A DNA stretch of 62,654 nt, from NCBI GenBank assembly GCA_937927675.1, contig CALBSG010000130.1:1-62654 (forward strand). Reading direction: 5' to 3'. The DNA is from an uncultured Paracoccaceae bacterium. GTDB lineage: Bacteria; Pseudomonadota; Alphaproteobacteria; Rhodobacterales; Rhodobacteraceae. Below are positions 34,975 to 43,338 of this stretch, in pieces. Positions within the stretch are counted from its first letter, which is position 1. Every line of letters begins with the position of its first letter. Below the pieces are notes generated by a model. The model searched no databases, was not told the origin of the DNA, and was given only the letters and a program-made list of their open reading frames with translations. A program made the translations under genes and the position numbers.

Positions 34975-36633
34975 ATGTCCCATACCTTTCGTCTGACGCT
35001 TGCCCAGTTGAACCCCGCCGTGGGTGCGATCAAAGCCAATATCGCCTTGGCCTATGACGCTTGGGAACAGGGTCGGGCGGCGGGGGCGCGGATGGTGGCG
35101 CTGACCGAGATGTTCGTCACCGGGTATCAGACGCAGGATCTGATCCTGAAACCCGCCTTTGTTGCCGATGCCGAGCGGGCAGTGGCCGAACTTGCGGCCC
35201 GGATCGTTGATGGTCCGGCCTTGGGGATCGGTGGCCCGCACCGCCGTGATGGGCAGCTTTACAACGCTTATTATGTGCTGGAGGGCGGCAAAGTCGCCGC
35301 CACCGTGCTGAAGCACGAATTGCCGAATGACGGGGTGTTTGACGAAAAGCGGATCTTTGCCTCTGCCCCCTTGCAAGGGCCTTATCGCATCGGCCCGCTG
35401 CGCATCGGCTCTCCGATTTGCGAAGATGCTTGGCATGCCGATGTATCGGAAACGCTGGCCGAGTCGGGCGCGCAGATTCTGCTGGTCCCGAACGGTTCGC
35501 CGTATCACCGCGGAAAACCTTCGGTGCGCACCAATCTGATGGTGGCGCGGGTGGTCGATACCGGGCTGCCATTGGTCTATCTGAACATGGTTGGCGGGCA
35601 GGACGATCAGGTGTTTGACGGCGCATCTTTCGTGCTGAACCCCGGCGGCGCCTTGGCGGTGCAGATGCCGCAATTCCTGCCCTGCATTACCCATGTCGAT
35701 TTCGAGGAAACCGCTTCGGGCTGGCGCGCGAACCAAGGGTTGATGGAAAGTCTGCCCCGCATTGTTGAGGCCGACTATCACGCCATGGTCATCGGCACGC
35801 GGGATTATCTGGCGAAATGCGGCTTCAAAAAGGTGCTGTTGGGTCTGTCGGGCGGGATCGATTCTGCGCTGGTGGCGGCCATTGCGGCAGATGCCATCGG
35901 GGCGGAAAATGTGCGCTGCGTCATGCTGCCGTCGCGCTTTACCTCGGCAGCCTCGCTTGAGGATGCGGGCGAGGTGGCGCGTAACCTTGGGACGCGGCTG
36001 GACACGGTATCCATTTCCGGCCCGCAAGAGGCTGTGGGCGAGGCGCTGGCTGATTTGTTTGCCGGCACCGCGCCGGGGATTACGGAAGAAAACGTCCAAA
36101 GCCGGTTGCGCGGTGTGCTGCTGATGGCGATGTCGAACAAGTTCGGCGAGATGCTTTTGACCACCGGCAACAAATCGGAAATGGCTGTCGGCTATTGCAC
36201 GATCTATGGCGATATGAATGGCGGCTATAACCCGCTGAAAGACCTGTATAAAACTCGCGTTTTTGAAACCTGTCGCTGGCGCAATGACAATCACCGCGAT
36301 TGGATGAAAGGCCCCGAAGGCGTGGTTATCCCGCCGCGCGTGATCGAAAAGCCGCCGTCGGCAGAACTGCGGGACAACCAGAAAGACCAAGACAGCCTGC
36401 CCCCCTATGAGGTCTTGGATGACATTCTGGATGGGTTGATTGAGCAGGAATTGTCGGTGGCCGAAATCACCGCCAAGGGTCATGACCGGGCGATTGTGAA
36501 GAAGGTCGAACACCTGCTTTACATCAGCGAATACAAGCGCTTCCAATCCGCCCCCGGCACACGGCTGACCAAAAAGGCGCTGTGGTTGGATCGGCGCTAT
36601 CCCATGGCGATGCGCTGGCGGGATGAGAGCTGA
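34975..36633 (+). CDS. nadE: Glutamine-dependent NAD+ synthetase
   Basis: The 552-residue enzyme amidates nicotinate adenine dinucleotide to NAD+. The N-terminal nitrilase-type glutaminase has the triad E45 (ALTEMF), K113 (VLKHELPNDGVFDEKR) and C149 (GSPICEDAW). The C-terminal ATP-pyrophosphatase synthetase carries SGGIDS at 292-297 and TTGNKSEMAVGYCT. Length and domain order match bacterial NadE of the two-domain type. The stop codon abuts the stop of the convergent sugar kinase with no base between them. Confidence 0.96.
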   Translation: MSHTFRLTLAQLNPAVGAIKANIALAYDAWEQGRAAGARMVALTEMFVTGYQTQDLILKPAFVADAERAVAELAARIVDGPALGIGGPHRRDGQLYNAYYVLEGGKVAATVLKHELPNDGVFDEKRIFASAPLQGPYRIGPLRIGSPICEDAWHADVSETLAESGAQILLVPNGSPYHRGKPSVRTNLMVARVVDTGLPLVYLNMVGGQDDQVFDGASFVLNPGGALAVQMPQFLPCITHVDFEETASGWRANQGLMESLPRIVEADYHAMVIGTRDYLAKCGFKKVLLGLSGGIDSALVAAIAADAIGAENVRCVMLPSRFTSAASLEDAGEVARNLGTRLDTVSISGPQEAVGEALADLFAGTAPGITEENVQSRLRGVLLMAMSNKFGEMLLTTGNKSEMAVGYCTIYGDMNGGYNPLKDLYKTRVFETCRWRNDNHRDWMKGPEGVVIPPRVIEKPPSAELRDNQKDQDSLPPYEVLDDILDGLIEQELSVAEITAKGHDRAIVKKVEHLLYISEYKRFQSAPGTRLTKKALWLDRRYPMAMRWRDES

Positions 36634-37581
36634 TCAGACAGCTGCGAGCATGACCTGCGGCAAGAGCCGCGCCACATCTTCGGCGCGGCAAAGGTCGGTG
36701 GCGGGGGTCATGACCGCCGCGGCGGCGCAGGCGGTGGCATGGCGCAGCGCCTGCGGCAGATCCTGCCCCGCTGCAAGCGTCAGAACCAGACCCGCAACAA
36801 AGCTGTCGCCAGCGCCCACGGCGCTGATCACCTGCACGTTTGGCGCGCGCGCCATCAGCCGCAAGCCCTTGGTGACCAGCACATTGCCTTCGGCCCCGCG
36901 GGCGATCAGCACTGCCTTTGCCACGTCGCGGTTCACCAGTTCGGTGGCGAAATCGGCAGTGGCTTTGGGGCTGGCCAAAGGGCTGCCGCTCAAGGCTTCG
37001 GCCTCGGCGCTGTCCATCCGCAGCACTTCAAGGCCGGGGATTGGCTGCGCGACGGCCTGCGCCAAGGCGCGGCCCGAGGTGTCCAGCACAACCTGCATAC
37101 CGGGCAGGGCGGCGGCAAGTCGGGCCGGAAAATCTGCAGGCACACCGGGCGGTTGGCTGCCCGAGATCACCGCGTAACCGCCGGGGCGGGCAATCTCGGC
37201 CAGTCGGGCAAAGACCTGTGCCTGATCGCCCGCGCCCCAATCCGGGCCGGGCAGCAGGAAGCGATATTGCTGGCCGCTGGTGGTTTCTGTCACGGTCAGG
37301 GATTGTCGCGTCTCACCGGGGCTTTGCAGCACCTGAAATTGCAAACCACCGGCCTGCAACAGCCCTGCCATCTGCGCCCCGGTTGCCCCGCCAAGTGCCA
37401 CCAAGGCTTGGGATTGTCCGCCCAAGGCATGGATCGCCCGGCTGACGTTCAGCCCACCCCCGCCGGGGTTCAGCGTTGGTGCGCCACAGCGCAGCTTTTC
37501 ACCCGGAACAACATGGGCGACATGGGTGGACACATCCAGTGCCGGGTTCAGTGTCAGAGTAAGGATCGCCGCTTGGGCCAT
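36634..37581 (-). CDS. PfkB-family hexose-phosphate kinase (1-phosphofructokinase/LacC-like)
   Basis: The 315-residue kinase starts ILTLTLNPALDVS, typical of the 1-phosphofructokinase/6-phosphofructokinase II branch. It has the sugar-binding GGGGLNVSRAIHALGG near residue 38 and the catalytic ISAVGAGDSFVAGLVL, in which the aspartate of GAGDS is the general base. It phosphorylates fructose-1-phosphate, fructose-6-phosphate or tagatose-6-phosphate, and the sequence does not settle which. No PTS genes are adjacent. It begins immediately after the stop of an exported protein gene, so the two are cotranscribed. Confidence 0.87.
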   Translation of the reverse strand: MAQAAILTLTLNPALDVSTHVAHVVPGEKLRCGAPTLNPGGGGLNVSRAIHALGGQSQALVALGGATGAQMAGLLQAGGLQFQVLQSPGETRQSLTVTETTSGQQYRFLLPGPDWGAGDQAQVFARLAEIARPGGYAVISGSQPPGVPADFPARLAAALPGMQVVLDTSGRALAQAVAQPIPGLEVLRMDSAEAEALSGSPLASPKATADFATELVNRDVAKAVLIARGAEGNVLVTKGLRLMARAPNVQVISAVGAGDSFVAGLVLTLAAGQDLPQALRHATACAAAAVMTPATDLCRAEDVARLLPQVMLAAV

Positions 37582-38154
37582 TCACTCGACAAATTCGACA
37601 GAGTTTTCAAAGCTGACGGTCTTACCCGAATTCTTGTCGCGCAGCGTGGTTTGCAGCACATAGCGACCCGGCGGCACGCCTGTAAGATTGTAGGTCAGAT
37701 TGGCCTGAAACTCACGGTTTGGATAGCGCGAGGTCAGGTCCAATTCGGTAATGTCCATCAGATCGCCCAGCACTTCGCCTGCTTCGTTCATCACCTTGAG
37801 ATCAACAAAGAAACCGATCGAATAAAGCCCCTCACCGGGGTTGCCATAGCCAAAGCCCATCGGCTCGGCATAGATCAACACTGGTTCGCCAATCTTGAAT
37901 TTGTCATTGGGGCGGGGGTTGTAGATGCCATAGCCCGATGCCGGCTCCGAAATCAAAACCGTCTCGCCGATCGCCAGCGCGCTGGTGGCCTCCCAGACCT
38001 TGCCCATGACCTCGCGCGCGGCCGAGATCGCCCCGGCGTCGTCGCCCGAGCCCAAAAGGGTTTCCACCTCTGCGGCCTTGTCGGCAATTTCCCCGGCGAC
38101 GACCGGGGTCGCAGCAAGCGCAATGGCCAGGGTCAGCGGGCGCGCAAAGATCAT
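37582..38154 (-). CDS. Exported protein of unknown function
   Basis: The 190-residue product starts at the ATG at 38154. It has a signal peptide (MIFARPLTLAIALAATPVVA, cut before GEIAD), then a short helical region and a beta-rich body. The body contains VLISEPASGYGIYNPRPND and ends with an Ig-like pattern (PPGRYVLQTTLRDKNSGKTV). I do not recognise the family. The pattern suggests a periplasmic beta-sandwich. Its stop codon directly touches the kinase start, so they share a transcript, although a functional link is not obvious. Confidence 0.8.
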   Translation of the reverse strand: MIFARPLTLAIALAATPVVAGEIADKAAEVETLLGSGDDAGAISAAREVMGKVWEATSALAIGETVLISEPASGYGIYNPRPNDKFKIGEPVLIYAEPMGFGYGNPGEGLYSIGFFVDLKVMNEAGEVLGDLMDITELDLTSRYPNREFQANLTYNLTGVPPGRYVLQTTLRDKNSGKTVSFENSVEFVE

Positions 38155-38284
38155 GGTCAAGTCCCTTTCAGGCGTCGAAAATCGAACAATGTTGCGACCA
38201 TGATAGCGGCAGGCGGGGGCCGTGGCCAAGTGCGAAGATGCAAGGACCGTTTTGTGCCGATTTGTGGGGGGGCCGTGGCCTAGC

Positions 38285-39199
38285 CTAAAGCATCAATTGA
38301 TAGGAGGCGGGCACATAGCGAAACCCGGTGTCTGTCGTCTCGACAAAGCCCACTCCGGGGAAGGGCATGTGATAGCCGATGAAGGGCAATCGGTCGGCCG
38401 CAATCCTGCCAAACACGGCTTTGCGGGTGGCAGCCGCGGCAGCTTTGTCAGCGTCAAAGCGCACCTCCCAGTCGGGATGCGCCAAGGACCAGACATAGTG
38501 ATTTGCGCAATCGGCCGTGAGCACAAGCTGCTTGCCGCCACTGTCCAGCATGAAGGCCATATGCCCCGGGGAATGGCCAAAGGCAGCCAGCGCGGTGATG
38601 CCGGGGGCCACCGTGCCGCCATCGTCCAAGAAGGTCATCTTGTCGTTCAGGGGCTTCACCTTGGTGTCAAAGCCTTCATTCGCGGCCCCGGACCAGTGAT
38701 TGTGTTCCACCGCCCCCGTGACATAGCGGGCACGGGCAAAGGTCGGCCCAGCCTCTCCCATCAAGCCGCCGATATGGTCGCCGTGCATGTGGGTCAATAC
38801 CACGGTGTCGATCTGATCCGGGCTTATCCCGGCTGCGGCCAGCGCGGCCGTGATTCCGGCCGGATCAAGCCCTGTGTCGAACAGCACCAGCTCTGCCCCC
38901 GTGTTCACAAGCGTTGGCGTGAAGAAGTTCATCGTCTTGTCCGCGGGAATGAAAGCGGCCGCAGAGGCGTCGGCGAAATCGGTGTCTGAGACGTTCAGGC
39001 CATAGGTTTCGCGTGGTTTGTCATTCGGACGGGTGCCTGCAAGAAGCGTAGTCACCTCGAATGCCCCCAGCACGAAGCGATGAAATTGCGCCGTTGCGGC
39101 GCCCTGTTTTTCAACTTGGGCCATGGCTGGACGGGCAAGGGGCAAAAGCGGCAGGCTTGCGGCGGCAAGCAAAGCGTGACGGCGGGACAGAAGGGACAT
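38285..39199 (-). CDS. Exported MBL-fold metallo-hydrolase with Tat-like signal
   Basis: The 304-residue protein starts at the ATG at 39199, with GGAGA 6 nt upstream. It opens with SRRHALLAAASLPLLPL, which resembles a twin-arginine signal, cut near AMA-QV. The metal-binding motif THMHGDHIGG and later histidines (GHSPGH, ADCANHYVW) identify a metallo-beta-lactamase fold hydrolase of the broad quorum-lactonase/glyoxalase II group. Tat export would let it fold and bind zinc in the cytoplasm. The substrate is unknown. Confidence 0.87.
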   Translation of the reverse strand: MSLLSRRHALLAAASLPLLPLARPAMAQVEKQGAATAQFHRFVLGAFEVTTLLAGTRPNDKPRETYGLNVSDTDFADASAAAFIPADKTMNFFTPTLVNTGAELVLFDTGLDPAGITAALAAAGISPDQIDTVVLTHMHGDHIGGLMGEAGPTFARARYVTGAVEHNHWSGAANEGFDTKVKPLNDKMTFLDDGGTVAPGITALAAFGHSPGHMAFMLDSGGKQLVLTADCANHYVWSLAHPDWEVRFDADKAAAAATRKAVFGRIAADRLPFIGYHMPFPGVGFVETTDTGFRYVPASYQLML

Positions 39200-39277
39200 T
39201 GCGGCTCTCCTTTTGCTCAAGGGCAAAAGGGTAGAGCGGTGGGGTCGAAAGTCCCCTCACAATTGCGCGAGGCGGCG

Positions 39278-39718
39278 TCATTCCCACCACGGGTCGATGC
39301 GGGCAATGTCGGCGTCGGACCAGCCGAAGTGATGGGCAAATTCATGCACCGTGACATGGGTGACCAGATCGGCCAGGCCAATATCGCCACGTTCAACCCA
39401 TTCTTCCAGTATAGGTCGGCGGAACAGCCAGACCACATCCGGCTGATGCGGCTGATCTGAAATGGATTTTTCGGTCAACGGGGTGCCTTCGTAAAGCCCG
39501 GTCAGATCATAGGGGCTGTCGATTCCCATGGCTTCAAGAATGTCATCCGGTGCAAAATCCTCGACCCGCAGGGCGACCTGCAACGCCGCCGCGCGATGGG
39601 GTTCGGGCAGGGCCAGCACAGCGTCGCGGGCAAGCGCCTCGATCAGCTCCAACGAGGGGGCAACGCTGTCGGGGGCGGGCAGTGCGGCAAGCGGAAGGGG
39701 GGCGTCTGGCTGGGTCAT
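39278..39718 (-). CDS. Zincin-like metallopeptidase family protein
   Basis: The protein of about 146 residues ends with THVTVHEFAHHFGWSDADIA, containing the HExxH-like motif HEFAH of the short zincin_1 family (PF06262 type). Its N-terminal part is acidic and alanine rich. The ATG at 39718 (MTQPDAPLPL) is preferred to one 17 codons earlier, since the family begins near here, although no strong ribosome-binding site is seen. Substrate and role are unknown. It diverges from gltX across 96 nt. Confidence 0.82.
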   Translation of the reverse strand: MTQPDAPLPLAALPAPDSVAPSLELIEALARDAVLALPEPHRAAALQVALRVEDFAPDDILEAMGIDSPYDLTGLYEGTPLTEKSISDQPHQPDVVWLFRRPILEEWVERGDIGLADLVTHVTVHEFAHHFGWSDADIARIDPWWE

Positions 39719-39814
39719 GACGAAAAGGTAGCCCCGCACCGGCATGGACGGAAGGGCCAAACTGGACAAAGCCTGCCCCTTGTGACAGGGAAAGGCGGTT
39801 CAAGGAGACCGCAG

Positions 39815-41137
39815 ATGACCGTCACCCGCTTTGCCCCCTCGCCCACCGGCTATATCCATGTCGGCAACCTGCGCACTGCGCTGATGAATTACATGATCGC
39901 GCGCCAGACCGGCGGCACCTTTATCCTGCGGCTTGATGATACGGATCAGGAACGCTCGAAGCAGGAATATATCGACGGTCTGAAGGAAGACCTTGCTTGG
40001 CTTGGCATCAAGTATGACCGCATCGAGCAGCAGTCAAAGCGCATGGCGCGTTATGCCGAGGCGGCCGAACAGCTGAAGGCAGCGGGCCGTTTCTACGAGT
40101 GCTTTGAAACGCCGGTTGAGCTGGACCTGAAGCGCAAAAAGCTTCTGAACATGGGCAAGCCCCCGGTCTATGACCGTGCCTCCTTGCATCTGACCGAAGA
40201 GCAGAAGGCTGCCTTCCGCGCCGAGGGGCGGCAGGGCTATTGGCGCTTCAAGCTGGATATTGAGCGGATCGAGTGGAAAGACGGCATCATCGGGGATATT
40301 TCGATTGATGCGGGGTCGGTCAGCGACCCGGTGTTGATCAAGGCGGACGGGCAGGTCTTGTACACCTTCGCCTCCTCGGTGGACGATGTGGATATGGGCG
40401 TGACCCATATCGTGCGCGGGGCCGACCATGTGACCAATACCGCGACGCAGATCCAGATCATGAAGGCCTTGGGCGGCACCCCGCCGACCTTTGCGCACCA
40501 TTCGCTGTTGACGGGCGCGCAGGGCGAGGAACTGTCCAAGCGTCTGGGGGTTCTGTCCTTGCGCGACCTTCGGGCGCGTGGCGTGGCGCCGATGGCGCTT
40601 CTGAGCCTGATGGCGCGTCTGGGTTCGTCGAAGCCGGTGGAACTGGCCGGATCGATGGAAGACTTGATTGCCGGGTTTGATGTGGGGTCGTTTGGCGCGG
40701 CGCCGACCAAATTTGATGCCGAAGACCTGTTCCCGCTGACCCGCGCGCATGTGCAATCCTTGCCCTTCAGCGCCGTGGCAGAGCGCATCGCAGCACTTGG
40801 TGTGCCCGCGGAGAAGGCCGAAGCCTTCTGGAGCGTGGCAAAGGGCAACATCACGGTGCTGGACGATCTGGGCCAATGGTGGGCCTTGTTCCGCGATGGG
40901 GCGGCCCCGTTGGTCGCCGATGAGGACCGCGATTTTGTGGCGCAGGCCTTGGCGCTGCTGCCGGCGCAGCCTTGGACCACCGCCACGTGGGGCGAGTGGA
41001 CGCAAGTGGTGAAAGAGGCCACTGGGCGCAAGGGCAAGGGGCTGTTCATGCCACTGCGCAAGGCGTTGACGGGGCGCGAGAACGGCCCGGAGATGGCCGA
41101 TGTGATGCCCTTGCTGGCGAAACGTCCGGCGTTGTGA
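39815..41137 (+). CDS. gltX: Glutamyl-tRNA synthetase
   Basis: The 440-residue class I synthetase has the HIGH-type motif in APSPTGYIHVGNLRTAL (HVGN at 15-18) and the KMSKS-type motif LSKR at 240-243 in GEELSKRLG. The ATG at 39815 follows AAGGAG with 8-nt spacing. The frame is open upstream but would run antisense through the zincin gene. The length matches the shorter GltX form found beside a second gltX in many alphaproteobacteria. Whether this copy charges tRNA-Glu, tRNA-Gln or both cannot be read here. Confidence 0.95.
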   Translation: MTVTRFAPSPTGYIHVGNLRTALMNYMIARQTGGTFILRLDDTDQERSKQEYIDGLKEDLAWLGIKYDRIEQQSKRMARYAEAAEQLKAAGRFYECFETPVELDLKRKKLLNMGKPPVYDRASLHLTEEQKAAFRAEGRQGYWRFKLDIERIEWKDGIIGDISIDAGSVSDPVLIKADGQVLYTFASSVDDVDMGVTHIVRGADHVTNTATQIQIMKALGGTPPTFAHHSLLTGAQGEELSKRLGVLSLRDLRARGVAPMALLSLMARLGSSKPVELAGSMEDLIAGFDVGSFGAAPTKFDAEDLFPLTRAHVQSLPFSAVAERIAALGVPAEKAEAFWSVAKGNITVLDDLGQWWALFRDGAAPLVADEDRDFVAQALALLPAQPWTTATWGEWTQVVKEATGRKGKGLFMPLRKALTGRENGPEMADVMPLLAKRPAL

Positions 41138-41149
41138 TCTGCTGACATC

Positions 41150-41190
41150 CCGGGGGCTGCGTGCCCCCGGACCCTTCGGGATATTTGGGC
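41150..41190 (+). repeat. Intergenic palindromic element, copy 1 (hairpin plus GGATATTTGG)
   Basis: CCGGGGGC (41150-41157) pairs with GCCCCCGG (41163-41170) around a 5-nt loop, followed by CTTCGGGATATTTGGGCC. The same combination, in the opposite orientation, occurs downstream of gcvP (47881-47930). It lies in the 78-nt gtlX-MATE gap and may act as a weak terminator or mRNA stabiliser. Confidence 0.55.
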
Positions 41191-41215
41191 CAGATTTAAG
41201 GCCAAGGAGCCGTGC

Positions 41216-42559
41216 ATGGCTGGGCCGGGCGGACGGGCGAAGTTTGTTGACGGCAGTCTGATGCGGCACATCACGGTGATGTCGCTGACGACCTCTGTCG
41301 GGTTGATGGCGATTTTTGCCGTTGATCTGATGAACATGGTGTTCATCTCTTGGCTGAAGGATGAGGATATCACTGCGGCGGTTGGCTATGCCGGGGCGAT
41401 CCTGTTTTTCACCACGGCCTTCGGGATTGGTCTTTCGATTGCCGTGTCGGCGCTGGTGGCCCGGGCGGTCGGCATGCGCGATCTGGCGCTCGCACGGGAA
41501 AAGGCGACCAATGGACTGATTTTGGGTATCGGTCTTGGTGTTCTGTTTACCGCCGCGGTCTGGGTCTTTTTGCCGGGTTTTATCAGTCTTTTGGGCGCGA
41601 CCGGGCGCACCCATGATCTGGCGCTGCATTTTCTGCGCATTGTCGTGCCATCCCAGCCGTTCCTTTTGGTGGGCATGATTGGCGGGGCGATCTTGCGCAG
41701 TCATGGTGATGCGCGGCGCGCGATGATGGCGACGGTCTGGGGGGCGGTTGCCAATGCGGTGCTGGACCCGGTGTTGATCTTTGGTCTGGGCTGGGGGCTG
41801 ACGGGGGCGGCGGTTGCCTCGGTTGTCAGTCGGGCTGTGATCGCGGCCTTGGCGCTTTTGCCGATCATACGCCATCACGGCGGCTTTGACCGTCCGACCG
41901 CACCGGGAATACTGGCCGATGCGCCGCCGGTCTTTGGCATCGCCGGGCCTGCGATCCTGACGCAATTGGCCACCCCGGTGGGGCAGGCGATCGTCACGCG
42001 GATGGTGGCGGGCTATGGCGAGGCGGCGGTGGCGGGCATGGCCATAGCGGGCCGTCTGACGCCCGTGGCCTTGGGCGTGATCTTTGCCATGTCAGGGGCG
42101 GTCGGGCCGATCATCGGGCAGAACTTTGGCGCAGGGCGGATGGATCGGGTCCGGCGGGCCTATCTTGATGCGTTGATCTTTACGGGGGTTGTGGTGGCGA
42201 TCATGACAGTGATCCTGTTTGCCCTGCGCGGGCCGATCGCCGATCTCTTTCACGCGACGGGCCTGACGCGCGAATTGCTGTACCTGTTCTGCGGCCCGCT
42301 CTGCCTGCTGTTTTTCTTCAACGGCGCGATCTTTGTCGCCAATGCGGCCTGCAATAATCTTGGGGCGCCCTTTACCTCGACCGCGATCAACTGGGGGCGT
42401 CATACCCTTGGCACGGTGCCTTTCGCGCTGTGGCTTGGCGCTGTTTGGGGGGCCGGTGGCGTGTTGATCGGGCAGGCGGTGGGCGGCGTGGTCTTTGGGG
42501 CTTTGGCGATTTGGCTGGGCCTTCGGACGATTGCCAAGGCCCAGCCCGTCTTGAAGTGA
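41216..42559 (+). CDS. MATE-family efflux transporter
   Basis: The 447-residue protein has 12 hydrophobic segments in two similar halves, as in the MATE/NorM family. AVGYAGAILFFTTAFGIGLS falls at helix 2, the GAILRSHGDARRAM loop is typical, and IIGQNFGAGRMDRVRRAY matches the second-half signature. It exports cationic or hydrophobic compounds by proton or sodium antiport. AAGGAG lies 5 nt before the ATG. It is 78 nt after gltX and separated from it by the palindromic element. Confidence 0.92.
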   Translation: MAGPGGRAKFVDGSLMRHITVMSLTTSVGLMAIFAVDLMNMVFISWLKDEDITAAVGYAGAILFFTTAFGIGLSIAVSALVARAVGMRDLALAREKATNGLILGIGLGVLFTAAVWVFLPGFISLLGATGRTHDLALHFLRIVVPSQPFLLVGMIGGAILRSHGDARRAMMATVWGAVANAVLDPVLIFGLGWGLTGAAVASVVSRAVIAALALLPIIRHHGGFDRPTAPGILADAPPVFGIAGPAILTQLATPVGQAIVTRMVAGYGEAAVAGMAIAGRLTPVALGVIFAMSGAVGPIIGQNFGAGRMDRVRRAYLDALIFTGVVVAIMTVILFALRGPIADLFHATGLTRELLYLFCGPLCLLFFFNGAIFVANAACNNLGAPFTSTAINWGRHTLGTVPFALWLGAVWGAGGVLIGQAVGGVVFGALAIWLGLRTIAKAQPVLK

Positions 42560-42648
42560 TTTTTCGGCAAAGCACATCGCATCAGGCCAGCCCGCGCCAC
42601 GTTACTGGCGATTTCCCCACCCGTCCTATGCGACTTGGCTGACCCGTC

Positions 42649-42858
42649 TTATTCGGAGCAACTGACCTCATAGGCGGTGCTGCCCGGCGTGTTGTTGATC
42701 CGATAGCAATGTTGCACCCCGGCGTCGTCGACGCAGGTCGTCCACGATGTCCCGTCGCCCTGATCCATCCAGTCCGTGCAGCTGGCCGAGGCCTGCGCGG
42801 CGCTGACGATGGTCAACATCGCAACCGTAGCGAAAACAGAAGCTTTCTTGCGTTGCAT
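42649..42858 (-). CDS. Small secreted cysteine-containing protein
   Basis: The 69-residue product is backed by a strong ribosome-binding site (AAGGAGGG, 6-8 nt before the ATG at 42858). A signal peptide (VFATVAMLTIVSAAQASA, cut before SCTDW) leaves about 44 residues with four cysteines (SCTDW, TTCVDD, QHCYRI, VSCSE) that could form two disulfides. I do not recognise the family and no partner gene is adjacent. Confidence 0.75.
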   Translation of the reverse strand: MQRKKASVFATVAMLTIVSAAQASASCTDWMDQGDGTSWTTCVDDAGVQHCYRINNTPGSTAYEVSCSE

Positions 42859-43097
42859 GGCTCACCCTCCTTTTGAATCCATGCGTGGCATTAGATCAAA
42901 TCTGGGGCGGTCTGTCTTTGATGTCTGTCAAAACCGCCTTCGGCAGCACGGAATTCCTTTGGATCGTGGCGGGCTGTTGCTGCTTTTGGCAAAGGCGCGG
43001 TGTGAAATGGCGGCGATCTGCCGCAAAACGATTGCATACCGTCGCATTCTTTTCGCTGGACAGGCTTTGGCGGCTTGGGATAGCTAAAGGCGTCAGT
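42859..43097. promoter_or_regulatory. gcv upstream region with candidate promoter
   Basis: No coding frame or RNA is evident in this stretch. TGGACA (43057-43062) followed after 16-17 nt by GATAGC (43079-43084) is a weak candidate promoter just upstream of the riboswitch. The rest looks non-coding. Confidence 0.3.
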
Positions 43098-43270
43098 TCG
43101 GGAGAATCCGGGGAAAGCTCGGTGCCGAAGGAGCAACCGCCCCGGTAAACTCTCAGGCGCAAGGACCGTTCTGGCACACAGACTCTGGAGAGTGGCGTGA
43201 AAGCGCCCGCCGAAGGGATAACGATCTCAGGCGCCCATACCGACGATTTCGGGGGGCAAGGACAGAGGGG
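43098..43270 (+). promoter_or_regulatory. Tandem glycine riboswitch
   Basis: Both aptamers of a glycine riboswitch are readable. Aptamer 1 (about 43098-43190) has GCCGAAGGAGCAA and AAACTCTCAGGC-GCAAGGACC. Aptamer 2 (about 43191-43270) has GCCGAAGGGATAA, ATCTCAGGCGCC and GGCAAGGACAGAGGGG. They lie directly upstream of gcvT in the sense orientation, the standard arrangement in which two cooperating aptamers turn on the glycine cleavage system when glycine is high. Confidence 0.95.
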
Positions 43271-43317
43271 GCACCGAGGACAGGGGGACTGTCTGAACGG
43301 TGCCGGTTTGCGTTTTT
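43270..43317 (+). terminator. Expression-platform hairpin of the glycine riboswitch
   Basis: An outer stem GGCACCG (43270-43276)/CGGTGCC (43298-43304) encloses an inner stem GACAG (43279-43283)/CTGTC (43289-43293), followed by GTTTGCGTTTTT. The T-rich end and the position between aptamer 2 and gcvT fit a terminator that the glycine-bound form would prevent. The switching partner sequence was not worked out. Confidence 0.6.
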
Positions 43318-43338
43318 CCGGCGGAAAGTGGGGCGGCT

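Noticed and set aside
34270..36546. Minus-strand open frame of more than 750 codons over fbp and nadE
   Set aside because: It spans two well-defined plus-strand genes and has an antisense-like composition.
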